From Sphingomonas sp. LHG3406-1 (GTDB taxonomy: Bacteria; Pseudomonadota; Alphaproteobacteria; Sphingomonadales; Sphingomonadaceae), in NCBI RefSeq assembly GCF_029637485.1, contig NZ_CP069128.1, positions 1,830,001 through 1,894,000 of the forward strand: DNA of 64,000 bases. Direction: 5' to 3'. The position numbers were made by a program, and so were the translations under genes. Within the stretch, counting starts at the first letter, position 1, and each line of letters opens with the position of its first letter. Shown here one piece after another: positions 9,272-19,024 of this stretch. The notes under the pieces are model-generated. The model had not been told where the DNA came from. It was given only the letters and a program-made list of their open reading frames with translations, and made no database searches.

Positions 9272-11812
9272 TCATTCGTCGGGTCGTCCGCCCTGCTGCC
9301 CCTGCCGGATCGTCTGGCGGACGAAGCGCAGCGGCACGAACAGCTTGCGGAAGGTGATCCCGACGGTGCGCCCGATCGGCTCCAGCCGGTCCGCCTGATA
9401 AGCGAACGGAATGACGTTGCCGGCGCCGCCCGACACGTCGGGCCGTGCGTTGAAGATGTTGTTCACCTCGAACCGGACGGTGGTTCCGCGGAAGAAGGGC
9501 GCCCTGGTCACGAGATCAAGCCGCTCGCCGAGGTTGGCGAACAGGCGCAGATCGAAGGTGGCGTAAGGCGAAAAGCGCAGGTCATCCCCGGCGGAACTGA
9601 CCCTGGTTGCGCTGCGCCAATTGCCCTGCAGCCGCGCCCCCAGGCCATTGTTGTAATAACCGCTCTCGATCTCGACGAGGTGTCGCGCCCGGCCCCCGGC
9701 CGATCCCGTCGCCTCGCCATCGAGATAGTCGAGCACCGGCAAGCCGGGGCCGATCACCAGCTCGTCGGTGAAGGTGAGCGTGTGGGTGGCCGAAAAAGTC
9801 ATGCGCCCGCCGCGCCCGCCGCCGCCAAACCGCCCGCCGCCGCCGAAGCGGGGCCCGCCACCAACTCCAGCTCCGGGGCCCGCGCCGGCTCCACCGGCCG
9901 GAGGCGGCCCGCCCTCCCGGGCCACCACGGCCGGTTCGCCCGAGCCGGGCGCCGGCGTCGGCGGGGTACCCGCCGGAGCCGTGCTCCCCGGAGCCTGCTG
10001 CCCACCCGGAACGATGCCCGACTGCCGCGCCCGGTCGACCAGGCGGTTGATCGTCTGCGGCGACGGACGCTGCGTGCGCAGGCTCTTGGTGAAGTCGAAG
10101 CCCCAGCGCAGCGTCTCGCGCCTGGAACGCTGCGCATTGACCGGGCGCAGGTCGACGGCGGTCAGCTGGCCCGTGGAGTCGCGCTGGAATCGACCCGGAA
10201 AGGCCGTCTGCAGCGACGACGTCACCGCCGGAAAGCTGATCTGCGGGTTGTCGATCGTCTGGCGGACATATTCCGCCCGCAGGCGCAGGTCCGGGTCTTC
10301 CAGCGGCTGCCAATTGCCGCCGATCTTGAACACGTTGCGGCGATCGGATTCGAGATCGGGATTGCCGCCGGTCAGGGTCCGCACCGCGACCGTCTCGCCG
10401 CGCACCGCGTCGAAGAAGGGCACGCCGCTGGTCTCGAGCAGGGGATCGCCGAGCTGCTGCAGCGACGGCGCACCTTCCTCGCGGGTCCAGCTCGCGATGA
10501 TATTGGCACGCGGCGCCGGCGACCAGCTGAAGCCTGCTCCGAGCGTCGTCAGCGTTCCAAAGTCGCTCAGGTAGGTCACACCACCGTTGAAGTTGGCGGT
10601 GAGCCGCCCGATCGCCGAGGCCCGCTCGGTGAGCGGCAGATCGACGTTGGCCGAGCCCTCAACCGCCCGGCGATTGAGGTCGGCGTCGGACGGGATGCCG
10701 CTTCGCCGGCTGCGGCTGTCGATTCCGAGCGCGCTTGCCCCCACCTTCAGCGTGACGTTGGCGGTGCCGGCCGGAAGTGCGAGCAGCGGGCCGTTGGCCG
10801 TCCCGTCCAGCACCAGCGACTGGCGGGTCGAACGGCTGAGATCGCCGGTCAGCTCGGTATCGGATTCGCTGCGCACGACTTCGGCATTGCCGGTCGCAGA
10901 CAGGCGCCAGCGCCCCGCCTGCTTGTTGAGCGCACTGCCGACACCGAGCGTGTCGGTGGTGGTGCGACGGCCGAGGAAGTCACCGTCGAGGAGTCCGAGT
11001 CCACTCGTCCCACGCCGGCGCTCGACCTCCCCGGTGAGCGTTCCGTTGAACTGGTCGCCGAGAGGACGGCTGATGGTCCCGGTCAGCCGGGCGGACTGGC
11101 CGGCGCCGCTCAAGGTTCGGAATGGGCGGCTGTCGGCCGGCTCGCCGACCCGCTGGGCGATGTCGCGCTCGCTTTCGTAGAGCGGATTGTTGCCTTCGAC
11201 GCGAAGATTGCCCGAGGTGCGGGTATTCTCGTTGATCAGGAGCTTGCCGACATCGGCCCGTCCGGCCGAATAGCCGCCGTCCGTCGCGATCCGTCCGCCG
11301 ACCTCCACCGAAGTGGAATTGAAGCGCCGGCGGAGCACGATGTTGATGACACGCTGGTCGGCGGCATAACCATATTTGAGCGCGACCTCCTCGGGCAGGA
11401 TCTCCATCCGCTGGATCGCTTCGGGTGGAACGTCGCGCAGCTCGCGGAAGCCGGAGATGCGCTGGCCGTTGAGCAGCACGACCGGCTGCCCGCCGCCGCG
11501 TCCCCGGGCGCTGCCGGTCTGGGAAGCGACGGACGCAAGCAGTTCGGAGATGCTGGTCGCTCCGGTCGCGCGAATGTCGCGGCTGTCGAGCACGTTCTCC
11601 GGCGGGATGTTGCCGACGACGGAGCCGCGGGGGCGGGAACCCGTAACCGTGATCTCCTGTTCGAACTCTTCCTCCTCATCGGCGGCGGGCTGGGGCTGCT
11701 CGGCGTCAACCGGCTGAGCCTGCTCGGTGCTCGGGGGCTGCGGGGGGGCGCTCTGCGCGAAGGCCGGGACGGTGACGAGGGCCGCGGAGGCATACAGGAT
11801 ATGGCGTTTCAT
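9272..11812 (-). CDS. TonB-dependent receptor with Gly/Pro-rich insertion
   Basis: This outer-membrane receptor has 846 residues and a signal peptide MKRHILYASAALVTVPAFAQ. A Pro/Gln/Glu linker follows, then a TonB-box-like EQEITVTGSRP segment and a plug domain (LLASVASQTGSA, VVLLNGQRISG, RMEILPEEVALKYGY), then a beta-barrel. Around residues 600-680 lies a low-complexity Gly/Pro/Ala-rich insertion ending in repeats of RFGGGG, probably an extracellular loop. The C-terminus (QGGRPDE) lacks the usual terminal aromatic residue. The substrate cannot be told; the plug type resembles receptors common in sphingomonads. It is divergent from the amidase gene. Confidence 0.88.
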   Translation of the reverse strand: MKRHILYASAALVTVPAFAQSAPPQPPSTEQAQPVDAEQPQPAADEEEEFEQEITVTGSRPRGSVVGNIPPENVLDSRDIRATGATSISELLASVASQTGSARGRGGGQPVVLLNGQRISGFRELRDVPPEAIQRMEILPEEVALKYGYAADQRVINIVLRRRFNSTSVEVGGRIATDGGYSAGRADVGKLLINENTRTSGNLRVEGNNPLYESERDIAQRVGEPADSRPFRTLSGAGQSARLTGTISRPLGDQFNGTLTGEVERRRGTSGLGLLDGDFLGRRTTTDTLGVGSALNKQAGRWRLSATGNAEVVRSESDTELTGDLSRSTRQSLVLDGTANGPLLALPAGTANVTLKVGASALGIDSRSRRSGIPSDADLNRRAVEGSANVDLPLTERASAIGRLTANFNGGVTYLSDFGTLTTLGAGFSWSPAPRANIIASWTREEGAPSLQQLGDPLLETSGVPFFDAVRGETVAVRTLTGGNPDLESDRRNVFKIGGNWQPLEDPDLRLRAEYVRQTIDNPQISFPAVTSSLQTAFPGRFQRDSTGQLTAVDLRPVNAQRSRRETLRWGFDFTKSLRTQRPSPQTINRLVDRARQSGIVPGGQQAPGSTAPAGTPPTPAPGSGEPAVVAREGGPPPAGGAGAGPGAGVGGGPRFGGGGRFGGGGRGGRMTFSATHTLTFTDELVIGPGLPVLDYLDGEATGSAGGRARHLVEIESGYYNNGLGARLQGNWRSATRVSSAGDDLRFSPYATFDLRLFANLGERLDLVTRAPFFRGTTVRFEVNNIFNARPDVSGGAGNVIPFAYQADRLEPIGRTVGITFRKLFVPLRFVRQTIRQGQQGGRPDE

Positions 11813-11919
11813 CGGGGGCTCAACATCCATGGGTAATGAAGGTGCCGTGCCGGCTTGCCCCCCTGCGCTGAACCTTCCATGTCTTGCCACCCCGCCTTTC
11901 GACCAACGGGAGTCATGAC

Positions 11920-13521
11920 TTGATCAACGGATTGCGTTCTCTGGCCCTTGCCTCCGTGTTGCTCGGCGGCTGCAGCACGACACTCCCGGGCTCAGGTCAG
12001 ATGGCGGCAGCGCCATCCACGGCACCGGCGACCTTTCCGGCCGTGGTCACGCCCGCCTATGGCGGTCCTGTCGAAGAGCGCGTGGTCAGGGCTGCCGACC
12101 GTATGATGGCGCGCGACAGCGCGCTGAATGCGGTGATCGCCATCAGCCCCGATCATCGCAACCAAGCCACGGCACTGGACCGCGCACCGCGCAGCGGGCC
12201 GATGTTCGGCATGCCGGTGCTGGTGAAGGACAATGTCGAGATCGCCGGTCTCCCTACGACTGCCGGAAGCCTTGCGCTGGCTGGCAACGTCACTGGCCGC
12301 GATGCACCGATCATTGCGCGCCTCCGCCAAGCCGGCGCCGTGATCCTGGGCAAGACCAACCTCAGCGAATGGGCCAACATCCGCTCGACCGGCAGCATTT
12401 CGGGCTGGAGCGCGGTCGGCGGGCAGACGCGCAATCCCTATGCGCTCGACCGCAATACCTGCGGCAGTTCGAGCGGAAGCGGGGCGGCGGTCGCAGCGGG
12501 CTACAGCGACTATGCGATCGGAACGGAAACCGACGGATCGATCACCTGCCCGGCCAGCATGACCGGCGTGGTCGGCCTCAAGCCCACGCTCGGCCTGGTC
12601 TCGCGCACCCACATCATCCCGATCAGCGAATCGCAGGACACCGCCGGTCCGATGACCCGCACCGTGCGGCAGGCGGCGGAGTTGCTGACGGTGATCGCCG
12701 GCAGCGATGCCGCTGATCCCGCCACCAGGGAAGCGGATGCCCGCCGCGCCGACTATGTTGCCGGCCTTTCTCCCGATGCGCTCAGGGGCAAGCGGATCGC
12801 CGTGCTGCGTTTCGCCGCCGGCTTCGGCACGGACGCGCTGTTCGAACAGGCGGTCGCTGCGCTGAAAGCCGCGGGTGCCGAGATCGTGGAGGTGAAGGCG
12901 TTCAAGCCCACGGGCGACTTCGGGAACGACGAATATCAGGTGCTGCTCACCGAGTTCAAAGCCGGACTGAACGCCTATCTGCAAGACAGCCCCGCCGCCG
13001 TGCCAAGGAGCCTTGCGGAGGTCATCGCCTTCAACTCGGCCAATGGCGCGCGCGAAATGCCGCTGTTCGGGCAGGAGATCTTCGAGGCGGCCGAGAAGAC
13101 CAGGGGACTGAGCGATCCGGCGTATCGCAAGGCCCGGGCCAACAGCCTCAGGACCGCCAGCGCCGACCTCGACCGGCTACTGAAGGGCGTGGATGCGGTC
13201 GTCTTCCCGACCCGTCCGGCGGCGTGGAAGATCGATGCGGTGCATGGCGACGTCTCGCCAGGCGGCAATGGCATCGGCTCGATGGCGGCGGTCGCGGGCT
13301 ATCCGCATCTCACCGTTCCGATGGGGCTGATCCGCGGGCTTCCGGTGGGCCTCAGCTTCGTCGGGCCGAAATGGTCGGACGGGCGGCTGCTCGCCTTCGG
13401 CCACGCCTATGAGACGGTGCGCGGCGCCCTGCCCGTCGCCCACTTCCTGCGGAGCATCGAAGAGTCGCCCGAGATCGCTCCGGCGCTGGAACCGCAGCGC
13501 AACCGCCTGAACGCCGGCTAG
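11920..13521 (+). CDS. Amidase, amidase-signature family, predicted lipoprotein
   Basis: The enzyme hydrolyses carboxylic amides; its substrate is unknown. The Ser-Ser-Lys machinery is visible: Lys in [11 protein letters not shown], the [13 protein letters not shown] loop, and nucleophile Ser in [13 protein letters not shown], followed by VGLKPTLG. I chose the TTG at 11920 because GGGAG lies 7 bases before it and it gives a lipoprotein signal (LASVLLGGC), so the mature enzyme would be lipid-anchored. That makes 533 residues. It is divergent from the TonB receptor gene. Its stop TAG shares the CTAG palindrome with the stop of the convergent SMR gene. Confidence 0.9.
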   Translation: MINGLRSLALASVLLGGCSTTLPGSGQMAAAPSTAPATFPAVVTPAYGGPVEERVVRAADRMMARDSALNAVIAISPDHRNQATALDRAPRSGPMFGMPVLVKDNVEIAGLPTTAGSLALAGNVTGRDAPIIARLRQAGAVILGKTNLSEWANIRSTGSISGWSAVGGQTRNPYALDRNTCGSSSGSGAAVAAGYSDYAIGTETDGSITCPASMTGVVGLKPTLGLVSRTHIIPISESQDTAGPMTRTVRQAAELLTVIAGSDAADPATREADARRADYVAGLSPDALRGKRIAVLRFAAGFGTDALFEQAVAALKAAGAEIVEVKAFKPTGDFGNDEYQVLLTEFKAGLNAYLQDSPAAVPRSLAEVIAFNSANGAREMPLFGQEIFEAAEKTRGLSDPAYRKARANSLRTASADLDRLLKGVDAVVFPTRPAAWKIDAVHGDVSPGGNGIGSMAAVAGYPHLTVPMGLIRGLPVGLSFVGPKWSDGRLLAFGHAYETVRGALPVAHFLRSIEESPEIAPALEPQRNRLNAG

Positions 13522-13832
13522 GCGGTCAGCTTTAGCCCGGCGATGGAGGCAACGATGACGAGAATGAGGAGCAGGCGGATGGTGGTGGATGGTTCGTCGA
13601 AGAAGGCCATGCCGACCACCACCGTCCCGATCGCCCCGATTCCGCCCCAGACGGCATAGGCGGTCCCCATCGGGATCTCGCGGGCGGCGCGTTCGAGCAG
13701 CATCATCGAGGCGGTGACGCTGACCAGGAAGGCAGCCGTCCACGGCAGGTTGCGGAAGCCGTCGACGAAGCGGAGCGAGGTGGTGAAGCCGACCTCGAAC
13801 AGGCCGCCGAGGATGAGCAGGAACCAGGCCAT
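13518..13832 (-). CDS. SMR family multidrug/quaternary ammonium efflux protein
   Basis: This 104-residue protein with four transmembrane helices is of the small multidrug resistance type. It has conserved features of EmrE/SugE-like proteins: MAWFLLILGGLFEVGFTTSLR with the membrane Glu in helix 1, and the block GTAYAVWGGIGAIGT. The Glu in helix 1 together with the short N-terminus points to the SugE (Gdx) side of the family. The start ATG at 13832 overlaps the EamA gene stop as TGATG, with AAGGAG 8 bases upstream. The gene is convergent with and touches the amidase gene. Confidence 0.92.
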   Translation of the reverse strand: MAWFLLILGGLFEVGFTTSLRFVDGFRNLPWTAAFLVSVTASMMLLERAAREIPMGTAYAVWGGIGAIGTVVVGMAFFDEPSTTIRLLLILVIVASIAGLKLTA

Positions 13833-14743
13833 CAACTTGCTCCTTCGACCACTGGCGAGACATGACGCGGGCGTCGGCTGGCAAGGAGGCAGCCGGCGAC
13901 GATCAGGCCGGTCCCGATCACCGTCGTGACGCTCAGCCCTTCGCCGTAGAAGATCGCGCCGAGCAGCACCGCCCACAGGAAGGCGCTATATTCGATCGGC
14001 ACCAGTGCCTGCGCTTCCTCCTTGCCATAGGCCCAACTCAGCAGCGCAAGACTGCTGATGGTGAGAAGCGCGCTGAGCGCCAGGAACGGCCATTCGCCCG
14101 GGGCCGGAACCAGCCGCAGCGAGGGCGCGAACAGGAGTGCGACCGGAAGCGCCAGCAGCAGCCAGCTTCCCGAGATCAGGGTCTGGAAGAAGGCCACCTC
14201 CGAGGGGGTCGCGACCTGGCTCTGCTGGCGCATCAGGATCAGGTTCCAAGCATAGAGGCCGGCCGAGAAGAAGATGGCGAGGACGCCGTCGAGGTGCCGC
14301 TCGCCGGGCGCGCCGATCCGGGCCGCGACCAGCACCATCATGCCAACAAGGCCGAGCAGGGAGGCAAATGTGCTCCGCCGGCTGATCGTCTCGCCGAGCA
14401 GGACGGCGGCAAGGTAGAGGGCGATCAGCGGCGCGACGAAGCTGAGCGCGATCGCCTCGGCCATGGGCAGGCGGGCGAGACCGTAGAACCAGGTCACCGC
14501 CATCACCGCCCCGACCGCGCCCCGCATCAGGTGGAAGCGGAACGCCGGCCGGCTCGGCCAGCGCTCCCGCGAGACGAGATAGAAGGGAGCCGAGACGAAC
14601 AGGCCGAAGAACTGGCGCCAGAGCATGGCAACATAGGCGCCGAGCACCGCCGCCATCCCCTTCATCGCCGCATCCATGCCCGCGAACAGCGCGATGCCCA
14701 GCGCCGCGGCGGCGAACGGGAGGAGATGGCGGTGCCGCGACAT
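13832..14743 (-). CDS. EamA/DMT superfamily permease
   Basis: The 303-residue membrane protein has ten predicted hydrophobic segments in two EamA repeats. The first repeat includes RLPMAEAIALSFVAPLIALYLAAVLLGE (quoted in part), the usual end of an EamA domain; the second has ALVPIEYSAFLWAVLLGAIFYGE-like sequence near residue 250. It probably exports a metabolite or drug; the substrate is unknown. It is coupled by TGATG to the SMR exporter gene, so two DMT-superfamily transporters share one transcript. Confidence 0.9.
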   Translation of the reverse strand: MSRHRHLLPFAAAALGIALFAGMDAAMKGMAAVLGAYVAMLWRQFFGLFVSAPFYLVSRERWPSRPAFRFHLMRGAVGAVMAVTWFYGLARLPMAEAIALSFVAPLIALYLAAVLLGETISRRSTFASLLGLVGMMVLVAARIGAPGERHLDGVLAIFFSAGLYAWNLILMRQQSQVATPSEVAFFQTLISGSWLLLALPVALLFAPSLRLVPAPGEWPFLALSALLTISSLALLSWAYGKEEAQALVPIEYSAFLWAVLLGAIFYGEGLSVTTVIGTGLIVAGCLLASRRPRHVSPVVEGAS

Positions 14744-14930
14744 GGCTTCCGCCTAGCTGCTCACGGGCTTGTTGCAACCCGGGCGATCAGTTGCGGGCGG
14801 CGGGAATCCAGATGGTGCAGGAAAGCGCAGGGACGAGCCTCGAGCCATCAGCCATTCGCGTGCGCTGAAAGCAGCCGACAAGGGGGAACTCCCGGCTGAG
14901 CCAGCTGCCCTCCTCCGGCGGAGACTGCTC

Positions 14931-15140
14931 TTAAGCGCGTACGTTCCTGTTCTCGAGGAAAGACCAGAGGTCGCGCGCGGGCTGCCCGGTGCAGATGTAC
15001 TTGTGCTCGCCTTTCTCAGTCGCGGCCTGCTCACCCTCAACCGCCTGTTCGAGACAGGCTTCGATGAGGGCGGGCATCCGCTCCGGAAAAGCCTGCTGCT
15101 GGGCCGGTTCCAAGTTGGCGAGGAAGGCGAGAATGAGCAT
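14931..15140 (-). CDS. Small hypothetical protein (69 residues)
   Basis: I do not recognise this protein. It starts MLILAFLANLEPAQQQAFPE at the ATG at 15140, is mostly helical by composition, and ends LWSFLENRNVRA. Codon third positions are GC-rich like those of neighbouring genes, which supports it being real. No clear ribosome-binding site is seen. It lies between the retropepsin gene and the EamA gene on the same strand. The 186 bp between its stop and the EamA start hold only a 22-codon frame and no terminator I can recognise. Confidence 0.55.
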   Translation of the reverse strand: MLILAFLANLEPAQQQAFPERMPALIEACLEQAVEGEQAATEKGEHKYICTGQPARDLWSFLENRNVRA

Positions 15141-15183
15141 GGCGGAAGGTTAGTGGCTCACGATGGCAACGCAAACGGGCGGG

Positions 15184-15723
15184 TTACCGCAGGGTCATGA
15201 CGTCACCGCGCACGGTGACTTCGCTGAAGCGGGCGAGGAAGCTCTGGCCGAGGAGGTTGGTGCTTGCGCCGTCGATCACCACGGCAGGCATGGCATTGGC
15301 CGTCTTGTCGCCGAGCCTGACGCGGTCGAGGCTGACGACCTTGCCGGTGAGCGCGCCGCCGGCCCCTTCGCCAACATAGCTGTTCTGCGCGGCGGAGAGC
15401 GGAACGCCGGCGCGGAGGGCGTCCTCCTCGGTCATGGCGACGCCAGTCGCGCCGGTGTCGATCATGAATTCGAGCGTGGTGCCGTTGACCTCGACGTCGG
15501 CGTAGAAGTGGCCATTCCCTTGCCGGGTCAGGCGCACCTCCCCGTCGTCTGCGATCTCGCTACGGCTCGATCCCCAGCCCTGTGCCCCGCTCGTCCGCGG
15601 CTCTGGTACCGGGAGAGGGGCCGCGGCAGCGTTGGTGGTTTCGCCGCGTGACGGTCCCCGCGCCGGCATCAGCACGCCGACCAGGGTTGCGACGACGACG
15701 ATCCCGATTGCGGCCCGGAACAT
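15184..15723 (-). CDS. Retropepsin-like aspartic protease, clan AA (TIGR02281 type)
   Basis: The 179-residue protein has one N-terminal membrane anchor (AAIGIVVVATLVGVLM), a Pro/Ala linker, and a periplasmic single-lobed aspartic protease domain. The catalytic motif is MIDTGATGVAM near residue 87, and the second family block is NLLGQSFLARF near residue 157. Such proteins would act as dimers, like retroviral proteases. The target is unknown. It lies 39 bp downstream of ispG on the same strand. Confidence 0.88.
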   Translation of the reverse strand: MFRAAIGIVVVATLVGVLMPARGPSRGETTNAAAAPLPVPEPRTSGAQGWGSSRSEIADDGEVRLTRQGNGHFYADVEVNGTTLEFMIDTGATGVAMTEEDALRAGVPLSAAQNSYVGEGAGGALTGKVVSLDRVRLGDKTANAMPAVVIDGASTNLLGQSFLARFSEVTVRGDVMTLR

Positions 15724-15762
15724 GGCGCCGAACCTAGGCGGGATGCGGTAAAGAAAGGGTGC

Positions 15763-16914
15763 CTATTCGGCGGCGACCGGCTGGCCTGCGGCCTCGGAGG
15801 CGGCAGTGGCGGCCTCGATCTCGGCCGCCTTCTGCTCGACCAGAGCGACGATGTGGTCGATCATGCCCTCGTCCTGCACATGATGGTCGGTGACCCCCGA
15901 CAGGTAGACCATGTGCTTGCCGTTGCCGCCACCGGTGACTCCGATGTCGGTCTCACGGGCTTCGCCGGGGCCGTTCACCACGCAACCGAGCACCGACAGG
16001 CTCATCGGCGTGCGGATGTGCTGCAGGCGCTCCTCCAGTTTCTCGACCGTGCGGATAACGTCGAAACCCTGGCGGGCGCAAGAGGGGCAGGAGATGACGC
16101 GGACGCCGCGGTTGCGGATGCCGAGCGCCTTCAGCAGCTCGTAACCGACACGGACCTCTTCCTCGGGCTCGGCCGAAAGGGAGACACGGATGGTGTCGCC
16201 GATGCCGCTCCACAGCAGCATGCCGAGGCCGACCGAGCTCTTGACGGTCCCGCCGATCAGCCCACCCGCCTCGGTGATGCCGAGGTGCAGCGGACAGTCG
16301 ACCTGAGCGGCAAGCTCGGAGTAGGCGGCGACGGCCAGAAACACGTCGCTGGCCTTTACCGCGACCTTGTACTCGCGGAAGTCATGGTCCTCGAGCAGGC
16401 GAATGTGGTCGAGCGCGCTTTCGACCAGCGCCTCCGGGCACGGCTCGCCATATTTTTCGAGCAGGTCCTTCTCAAGGCTGCCGGCATTGACCCCGATGCG
16501 GATCGCGCAGCCATTGGCCTTGGCGGCGCGGACGACTTCGGCGACGCGCTCGGACGAGCCGATATTGCCCGGGTTGATGCGCAGGCAGGCGGCGCCGGCA
16601 TCGGCGGCCTCGAGCGCGCGCTTGTAGTGGAAGTGGATGTCGGCAACGATCGGCACCTTGGCCGCGCGAACGATCTCACGCAGGGCAGCCGTGCTTTCGA
16701 CGTCGGGGCAGGAGACGCGGACGATGTCGGCCCCGGCCTCCTCGCAGCGGCGAATCTGGTCGATGGTCGCCCGTGCGTCCGACGTCAGCGTGTTGGTCAT
16801 GGTCTGGACGGTGATCGGCGCATCGCCGCCGACCGGCACGTTGCCGACCATGATCTGGCGGCTTTGGCGGCGTTCGATGTGGCGCCAGGGACGAAGCGAA
16901 GACATGTCAGTCAT
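15763..16914 (-). CDS. ispG: 4-hydroxy-3-methylbut-2-enyl diphosphate synthase (flavodoxin)
   Basis: IspG (GcpE) is the iron-sulfur enzyme of the MEP isoprenoid pathway that converts MEcPP to HMBPP. The 383-residue protein starts [20 protein letters not shown] at 16914. Family blocks are seen: [29 protein letters not shown], and the cluster-binding cysteines in [13 protein letters not shown] and [11 protein letters not shown]. An in-frame extension upstream is open but overlaps the divergent nuclease gene and is not part of the family. The Ala/Glu-rich C-terminal tail (about 20 residues) is variable. Confidence 0.96.
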   Translation of the reverse strand: MTDMSSLRPWRHIERRQSRQIMVGNVPVGGDAPITVQTMTNTLTSDARATIDQIRRCEEAGADIVRVSCPDVESTAALREIVRAAKVPIVADIHFHYKRALEAADAGAACLRINPGNIGSSERVAEVVRAAKANGCAIRIGVNAGSLEKDLLEKYGEPCPEALVESALDHIRLLEDHDFREYKVAVKASDVFLAVAAYSELAAQVDCPLHLGITEAGGLIGGTVKSSVGLGMLLWSGIGDTIRVSLSAEPEEEVRVGYELLKALGIRNRGVRVISCPSCARQGFDVIRTVEKLEERLQHIRTPMSLSVLGCVVNGPGEARETDIGVTGGGNGKHMVYLSGVTDHHVQDEGMIDHIVALVEQKAAEIEAATAASEAAGQPVAAE

Positions 16915-16982
16915 ATAGAGCCGGTCGGTGACGGAACCAAGGCGGGCTTTCGCGGGTCCCTGCGCGCCGCTAAGGAGCCGCC

Positions 16983-17873
16983 GTGCCGATCTTCCGCTTC
17001 CTCGCAGCGCTGCTTGCGCTGACCGCCGCCGCGCCAGCCGCGGCCTATTGGGAATATACCCACCGCCTGGTCGCCAGCATCGCCTGGGCCGAGATCCAGC
17101 CCGAGACACGGGCCAGGCTCCGGGCCCTGATGCGCGAAGGCCATCGGCTGGAGACCCCGGAATGCCCGGTCGGTACGCTGGAGGATGCGAGCGTCTGGGC
17201 CGACTGCATCAAGCCGCTGGGCGACCGCTTCAGTTATCAGTCGAGCTGGCACTATCAGAACGTAAACATCTGCAAGCCGTTCAGCCTGCAGGGCGCGTGC
17301 AAGGACGGCAATTGCGTATCGGCGCAGATCGAGCGCAACGCACGACTGCTGGCGGACCGGAAGCTGCCGGTGCGGGACCGGGTCATGGCGCTGGCCTACC
17401 TCACCCACTTCGTCGGCGACCTCGCCCAGCCGATGCACGGCGGCGACCGCGGCGATCTTGGCGGAAACCAGGTCCCGGTGACGTACGGGATCGTCGCCGG
17501 GCGGACGAATCTCCACGGCATCTGGGACGGCTGGATCCCCGAGCGGGCAGTCACCTCTCCTCCGAGCGGGGTGAAGGGGCTGCTGGGCGGCGTCACACCG
17601 GCGCAGAAGGCGGAACTGGCCGGCGGGACGGTCGAGGACTGGAGCCGCAAGGCGTGGGAGAATGCCCGCACCCATGCCTACACCAGCGCGCTCGGCGATC
17701 CCTGCCGCGAGCGGGCCAAGGACGAGCGCGGCGAGGTGACCGAGGCCGAGGTCCAGGCGATGATCCCGGCGGTTCGCCAGCAGGTTCTCGCCGGCGGGCT
17801 GCGGCTCGCCCGGATGCTCGACGATGCGGTGTTGCGGGGCGTCGCGCCGGAACGGCGGCGCGGCGGCGACTAA
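16983..17873 (+). CDS. S1/P1-type zinc nuclease, exported
   Basis: The secreted nuclease cleaves single-stranded nucleic acid with three zinc ions. The GTG start at 16983 gives the signal peptide [21 protein letters not shown]. The mature protein begins [14 protein letters not shown], so the Trp that normally ligates zinc is the second residue, unless cleavage lies one residue later. Other ligands are visible: Asp in SVWADC, His in SSWHYQN, H-D-H in [13 protein letters not shown], and H-D in [10 protein letters not shown]. It is 296 residues and divergent from ispG. Confidence 0.9.
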   Translation: MPIFRFLAALLALTAAAPAAAYWEYTHRLVASIAWAEIQPETRARLRALMREGHRLETPECPVGTLEDASVWADCIKPLGDRFSYQSSWHYQNVNICKPFSLQGACKDGNCVSAQIERNARLLADRKLPVRDRVMALAYLTHFVGDLAQPMHGGDRGDLGGNQVPVTYGIVAGRTNLHGIWDGWIPERAVTSPPSGVKGLLGGVTPAQKAELAGGTVEDWSRKAWENARTHAYTSALGDPCRERAKDERGEVTEAEVQAMIPAVRQQVLAGGLRLARMLDDAVLRGVAPERRRGGD

Positions 17874-18093
17874 GCACGTTAATCATTCTGAACAAGGTCA
17901 CGAAGGTCACCGGTGGCGGCCTTCCGGCCCGACTGCCGGTCCCGGCCCCTCGAGGCGTCGATGGGAAGGCAGGCGGGCGAAGACAAATCGCGGCATCAGA
18001 AGAGCTTAGCCCATCTGGTTCGTGTAGGACAGGGGCGAGGTCAGCCGCGCTCCTTCGCCCTCCAGTCCGCAGCTGCTCCCTCCGACCCGGGAG
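17874..18093. repeat. Non-coding interval with decayed repeat-like sequence
   Basis: This 220-bp gap between two convergent genes has no credible ORF. It contains the direct doublet AAGGTCACGAAGGTCACC (about 17895-17912), which resembles a motif I associate with extragenic repeats in sphingomonads. A GGGCGAGG...CCTTCGCCC hairpin lies at about 18033-18060. I see no U-tract, so I cannot call a terminator. The repeat assignment is from memory of related genomes and is uncertain. Confidence 0.35.
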
Positions 18094-19020
18094 CTAAGGC
18101 TTCACGAAGCCGGCGACGGCATCCACCACCGCCGGAGCGATCGGGAGCGACGCCTCGCGGTAGGCGGCAATATTGGCGGCGCGGTCGAGCGGAGCAGCCT
18201 TGAGGACGTGGTTCACGCCTGGGATCAGCACCAGCTTCGCCTTGGGCTGGGCACCGGAAAGCAGCTTTGCGTCCTCCACGCTGGTCTGGATGTCGGTTTC
18301 GCCCTGCACGACCAGCAGCGGTACGGTGAGGGATGCGGCGAGCGCTGCCGGGTCGAGCGCGAGGACGTCGATGATATAGTCCTGCACCTCCGGCCGGAAC
18401 AGCGGGGCGAGCGGCGGCGGAATCTCCGCGGCCGGGACCTTCCGGCCCTTTTCGAGCCGGTCGAGGATCGACAGGGCGGGATCGAGCAAGGGCGCGTTGG
18501 CCGGATTGGCGCGAAGCTGCGCGCGAATCGTATCGCCGAGGCGGCGGCCGAAGGCGGAGAGGGTGACGACGCCGCAAATGCCCTCGGGCGTGCCGGCTGC
18601 CTTGAGAGCGACCACGCCGCCTTCGCTGTGACCGGCCAGCCAGACGCAGTCGGCACCGGTCTTGCCGCGAATGACCCGGATCCAGCTGCGAATGTCGGCG
18701 ACATAGTCGGCCGTCTTCACGGCATCGGGATCGGCAACCGCTTCCTTGCTTCCGAACATGCCGCGCTTGTCGATGCGGACGGTCGAGATGCCGCGCTGGC
18801 CGAGGGCTTCGGCAAGGAGGCGATAGCTGCCGCTGGGGCCGATGCCGTTGTTGCCGTCGCGATCGGTGGGACCGGAGCCGGGGATGATCAGCACCACCGG
18901 CGCGCCTTTCCCGGCGTCGACCATGGTCCCGGCGAGATTGCCCTTCGGCCCGGGAGCCGTGACCTCCGTCGTGACCGGAGCGGCGGCGGCGAGGGCGCTA
19001 GCGGCGAGGATATGCAACAT
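18094..19020 (-). CDS. Alpha/beta hydrolase (serine hydrolase), exported
   Basis: The 308-residue protein has a short signal sequence (MLHILAASALAAAAP), an oxyanion-hole block LIIPGSGPTDRDGN, the nucleophile elbow GHSEGG, a late Asp in VVQGETDIQTS, and a final His in PGVNHVLK. These are the catalytic features of the family. The substrate is unknown; esterase or lipase-like activity on small acyl esters is the general expectation. Its start lies 4 bp after the stop of a small membrane protein gene in the SPFH operon, with GGGAG upstream. Confidence 0.88.
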   Translation of the reverse strand: MLHILAASALAAAAPVTTEVTAPGPKGNLAGTMVDAGKGAPVVLIIPGSGPTDRDGNNGIGPSGSYRLLAEALGQRGISTVRIDKRGMFGSKEAVADPDAVKTADYVADIRSWIRVIRGKTGADCVWLAGHSEGGVVALKAAGTPEGICGVVTLSAFGRRLGDTIRAQLRANPANAPLLDPALSILDRLEKGRKVPAAEIPPPLAPLFRPEVQDYIIDVLALDPAALAASLTVPLLVVQGETDIQTSVEDAKLLSGAQPKAKLVLIPGVNHVLKAAPLDRAANIAAYREASLPIAPAVVDAVAGFVKP

Positions 19021-19024
19021 GGTC

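Noticed and set aside
9680..11836. A 718-codon plus-strand frame
   Set aside because: It is antisense to a clear TonB-dependent receptor with signal peptide and plug domain. The opposite product is Arg/Gly/Ala-rich without domain features.
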